Positions 62,482-64,000 of a stretch of 64,000 nt of DNA are shown piece by piece. The stretch lies in contig NZ_LT670844.1 in assembly GCF_900141755.1 (NCBI RefSeq), forward strand, positions 186,001 to 250,000. Direction: 5' to 3'. The notes beneath the pieces are model-generated. The model did no database searches, had not been told where the DNA came from, and saw nothing but the letters and a program-made list of their open reading frames with translations. Numbering within the stretch: position 1 is the first letter of the stretch; every line of letters starts with the position of its first letter. The position numbers were made by a program, and so were the translations under genes. Origin of the DNA: Bradyrhizobium lablabi (GTDB lineage Bacteria; Pseudomonadota; Alphaproteobacteria; Rhizobiales; Xanthobacteraceae).

Positions 62482-64000
62482 TTGGACAAACCAGCAATCC
62501 GCATCGGACCGCGGCATCCCAAAATTGCGAATTTAGGCTATCGCCTGACGCGCTGGATCTTTGAGCGGACGATGGCGCGCACCGGTTTTCATCGGATCGG
62601 CGACGAGTTCGCGAACCAGAAAATTGCCTCGATCAGGGAGCAATTGCAGCGCGGCGAGACAGTCTACATCGTGGGCCTCGGCGCCTCGGGCACCCACAAT
62701 ACCGGTGTCGCGCTGATCGAAGTCACGCAGAACACCGGACCCCGGATCATCGTCAATAACGAGGAAGAGCGGTTTTCCGGCAACAAGCACACCACCGAAT
62801 ATCCAAAGGTGTCGATCGAAGCCATGGTCGAGACGCTGCGTCAGAGGGGGCGAGCCGTCTCCGATATCGCAGCTTTCGTCACGACCTGGGATTATCCGGT
62901 TCTATTTGCGACCATGATGAGAACGGTACTGGAGGAAGTGCCGGCTAGTCTCAAGCTCCTGACGATGCCCATTGTTCCCGCCATCGACCTCCGCCGCCTG
63001 GACCAGGCGCGGCGCACGCCAAAAATTCTTGCCAGGCAACTCGGCCTCGGCGAACGCGTGCCGCTGATCTGCATGCCGCACCACGATAACCACGCGTGGT
63101 TTTCGTTCGCGGCTTCACCCTTCGCCGGCGGCGACGAACCAGTCGCCATCGCAGTGATCGACGGCACCGGCGATCAGGGTTCGATATCGCTGTATGTTGC
63201 AAACGATGGCGCGATGCGAAGGCTTTACTGCAATGACAGCGTGTTCGACTCGCTCGGCTCCTTCTACAGCGTAATCTCCTCGACGCAAGGTGGCTGGACC
63301 TGGCTGTCGAGCGAAGGCCGCTATATGGGCGCGGCCGCCTGGGGCGACATGAACCGCGCCAGCAATCCCTATTACGCGCGGTTGCGAGAGGTTTTGCATT
63401 TCGGCGACGGCGGCGAAATCAAGATCAACCGCGCCATGGCCAATTGGTACTGCGACCCCTTCGATCATCCCTACAAGGCCGTGCTAATCGATCTCCTCGG
63501 CGAGCCCTTAAAGCCCGAACAACTCTGGAATCCCGACGCTGTGCTTCGGGTCGAGGATATCCATCACCGGCCCGAGACAAAGGATCGCCTCGACAAGGCG
63601 GCGGCGACGCAATTGGTGTTCGAGGATGCAATCATCCATGTCGTCGACCATCTCCTGCGCGCAACCGGCGCCAACCGGCTGGTGCTCACCGGAGGCGTGG
63701 CGCTGAACGCGCTCGGCAACATGCGGCTGCTCGAACATTTCGATGAGGCGTGGTTTTCGCAGGCCCAGCAACGCAAAGCCCGCCTGCATCTGTGGGTGCC
63801 TCCGACCCCCGGCGATCCCGGCGTCACTATCGGCGCCGCGTGGCTGTTCGCCCATCTTGCGGGCGCCCCGCGCGGCGCGCCGATGACGCACGCTTTCTAT
63901 TGCGGTTTGCCGCCGGCCCCCGAGGACATCGCGACCGCGCTTCAAGCCTCCGACATCGCCTCGCAACGGATCGGGAATATATCGACGCCCGACGGCCGCG
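62482..64000 (+). CDS. Carbamoyltransferase, NodU/TobZ family (cut by right edge)
   Basis: The frame from a TTG at 62482 (GAGG 8 bases upstream; in-frame stop further up) runs without a stop to the window end, at least 506 codons. It has the Kae1-like N-terminal start YIVGLGASGTHNTGVALIEV, the metal-binding HH motif PHHDNHAWFSFAASPFAGGD, VIDGTGDQGSISLY, TGGVALNALGNMRLLEH and PPTPGDPGVTIGAAW. Such enzymes carbamoylate hydroxyl groups of sugars or antibiotics, such as Nod factor O-carbamoyl. No nod gene is visible here; the substrate is unknown. An in-frame ATG near 62570 is an alternative start. Confidence 0.9.
   Translation, partial: MDKPAIRIGPRHPKIANLGYRLTRWIFERTMARTGFHRIGDEFANQKIASIREQLQRGETVYIVGLGASGTHNTGVALIEVTQNTGPRIIVNNEEERFSGNKHTTEYPKVSIEAMVETLRQRGRAVSDIAAFVTTWDYPVLFATMMRTVLEEVPASLKLLTMPIVPAIDLRRLDQARRTPKILARQLGLGERVPLICMPHHDNHAWFSFAASPFAGGDEPVAIAVIDGTGDQGSISLYVANDGAMRRLYCNDSVFDSLGSFYSVISSTQGGWTWLSSEGRYMGAAAWGDMNRASNPYYARLREVLHFGDGGEIKINRAMANWYCDPFDHPYKAVLIDLLGEPLKPEQLWNPDAVLRVEDIHHRPETKDRLDKAAATQLVFEDAIIHVVDHLLRATGANRLVLTGGVALNALGNMRLLEHFDEAWFSQAQQRKARLHLWVPPTPGDPGVTIGAAWLFAHLAGAPRGAPMTHAFYCGLPPAPEDIATALQASDIASQRIGNISTPDGR

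Overview
The window looks like a chromosomal segment of a Bradyrhizobium/Rhodopseudomonas-type alphaproteobacterium (Nitrobacteraceae). Reasons: high GC with strong third-position bias, a class I PHA synthase, a Nitrobacteraceae-style suf operon, many short intergenic palindromic repeats, an Omp25/31-type porin-like protein and a NodU-family carbamoyltransferase. No rRNA, tRNA, CRISPR array, prophage or plasmid functions were seen.

Left end (1-7000) is a decayed accessory patch. It holds the start of a lipoprotein gene running off the edge, a truncated and frameshifted group II intron (about 392-2003, minus strand) whose ribozyme ends and domain V are still recognisable, two tandem untracked small membrane-protein genes (2163-2446), a phasin C-terminal remnant, a possible YedK/HMCES tail, a small secreted protein, an alpha/beta hydrolase and an IS5-type transposase remnant with a nonsense codon. 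About 0.9 kb of repeat-like DNA follows.

From 7000 on it is a dense, ordinary core chromosome. 7.0-17.4 kb: DUF2061, PrsW and HdeD-type membrane proteins; the EF-P modification set (epmB and epmA overlapping, efp nearby); two cell-wall enzymes; and a divergent AhpD-like/MarR pair. 17.6-25.5 kb: SDR, recJ, HAD dehalogenase, glpX, hom, a class I aminotransferase and a lipoprotein, all on the minus strand. 25.8-36.7 kb: phaC, MAPEG, argC, PaiB-like, MBL hydrolase, DedA, parE, outer-membrane barrel, SDR. 36.7-41.9 kb: secreted caspase-like protein, RhlE-type helicase, GGDEF protein, TfoX-like protein. 42.0-49.0 kb: a complete minus-strand suf operon (desulfurase-sufB-sufC-sufD-sufS-sufT-sufA) with coupled start/stop overlaps. 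49.3-64 kb: hydrolase, GST, anmK, tyrS, MFS, a 1266-residue AsmA-like protein, a peroxiredoxin with a histone-H1-like tail, an M23 peptidase, an ABC substrate-binding protein and a carbamoyltransferase cut by the right edge.

Functionally the best-defined modules are Fe-S cluster assembly (suf) and EF-P lysylation (efp/epmA/epmB). Cell-wall turnover genes (two M23, a lytic transglycosylase, anmK) are scattered. I found no convincing new multi-gene system. The most unusual items are the degraded intron with intact-looking RNA core, the tandem micro-membrane genes, the H1-tailed peroxiredoxin and the secreted caspase-like protein.
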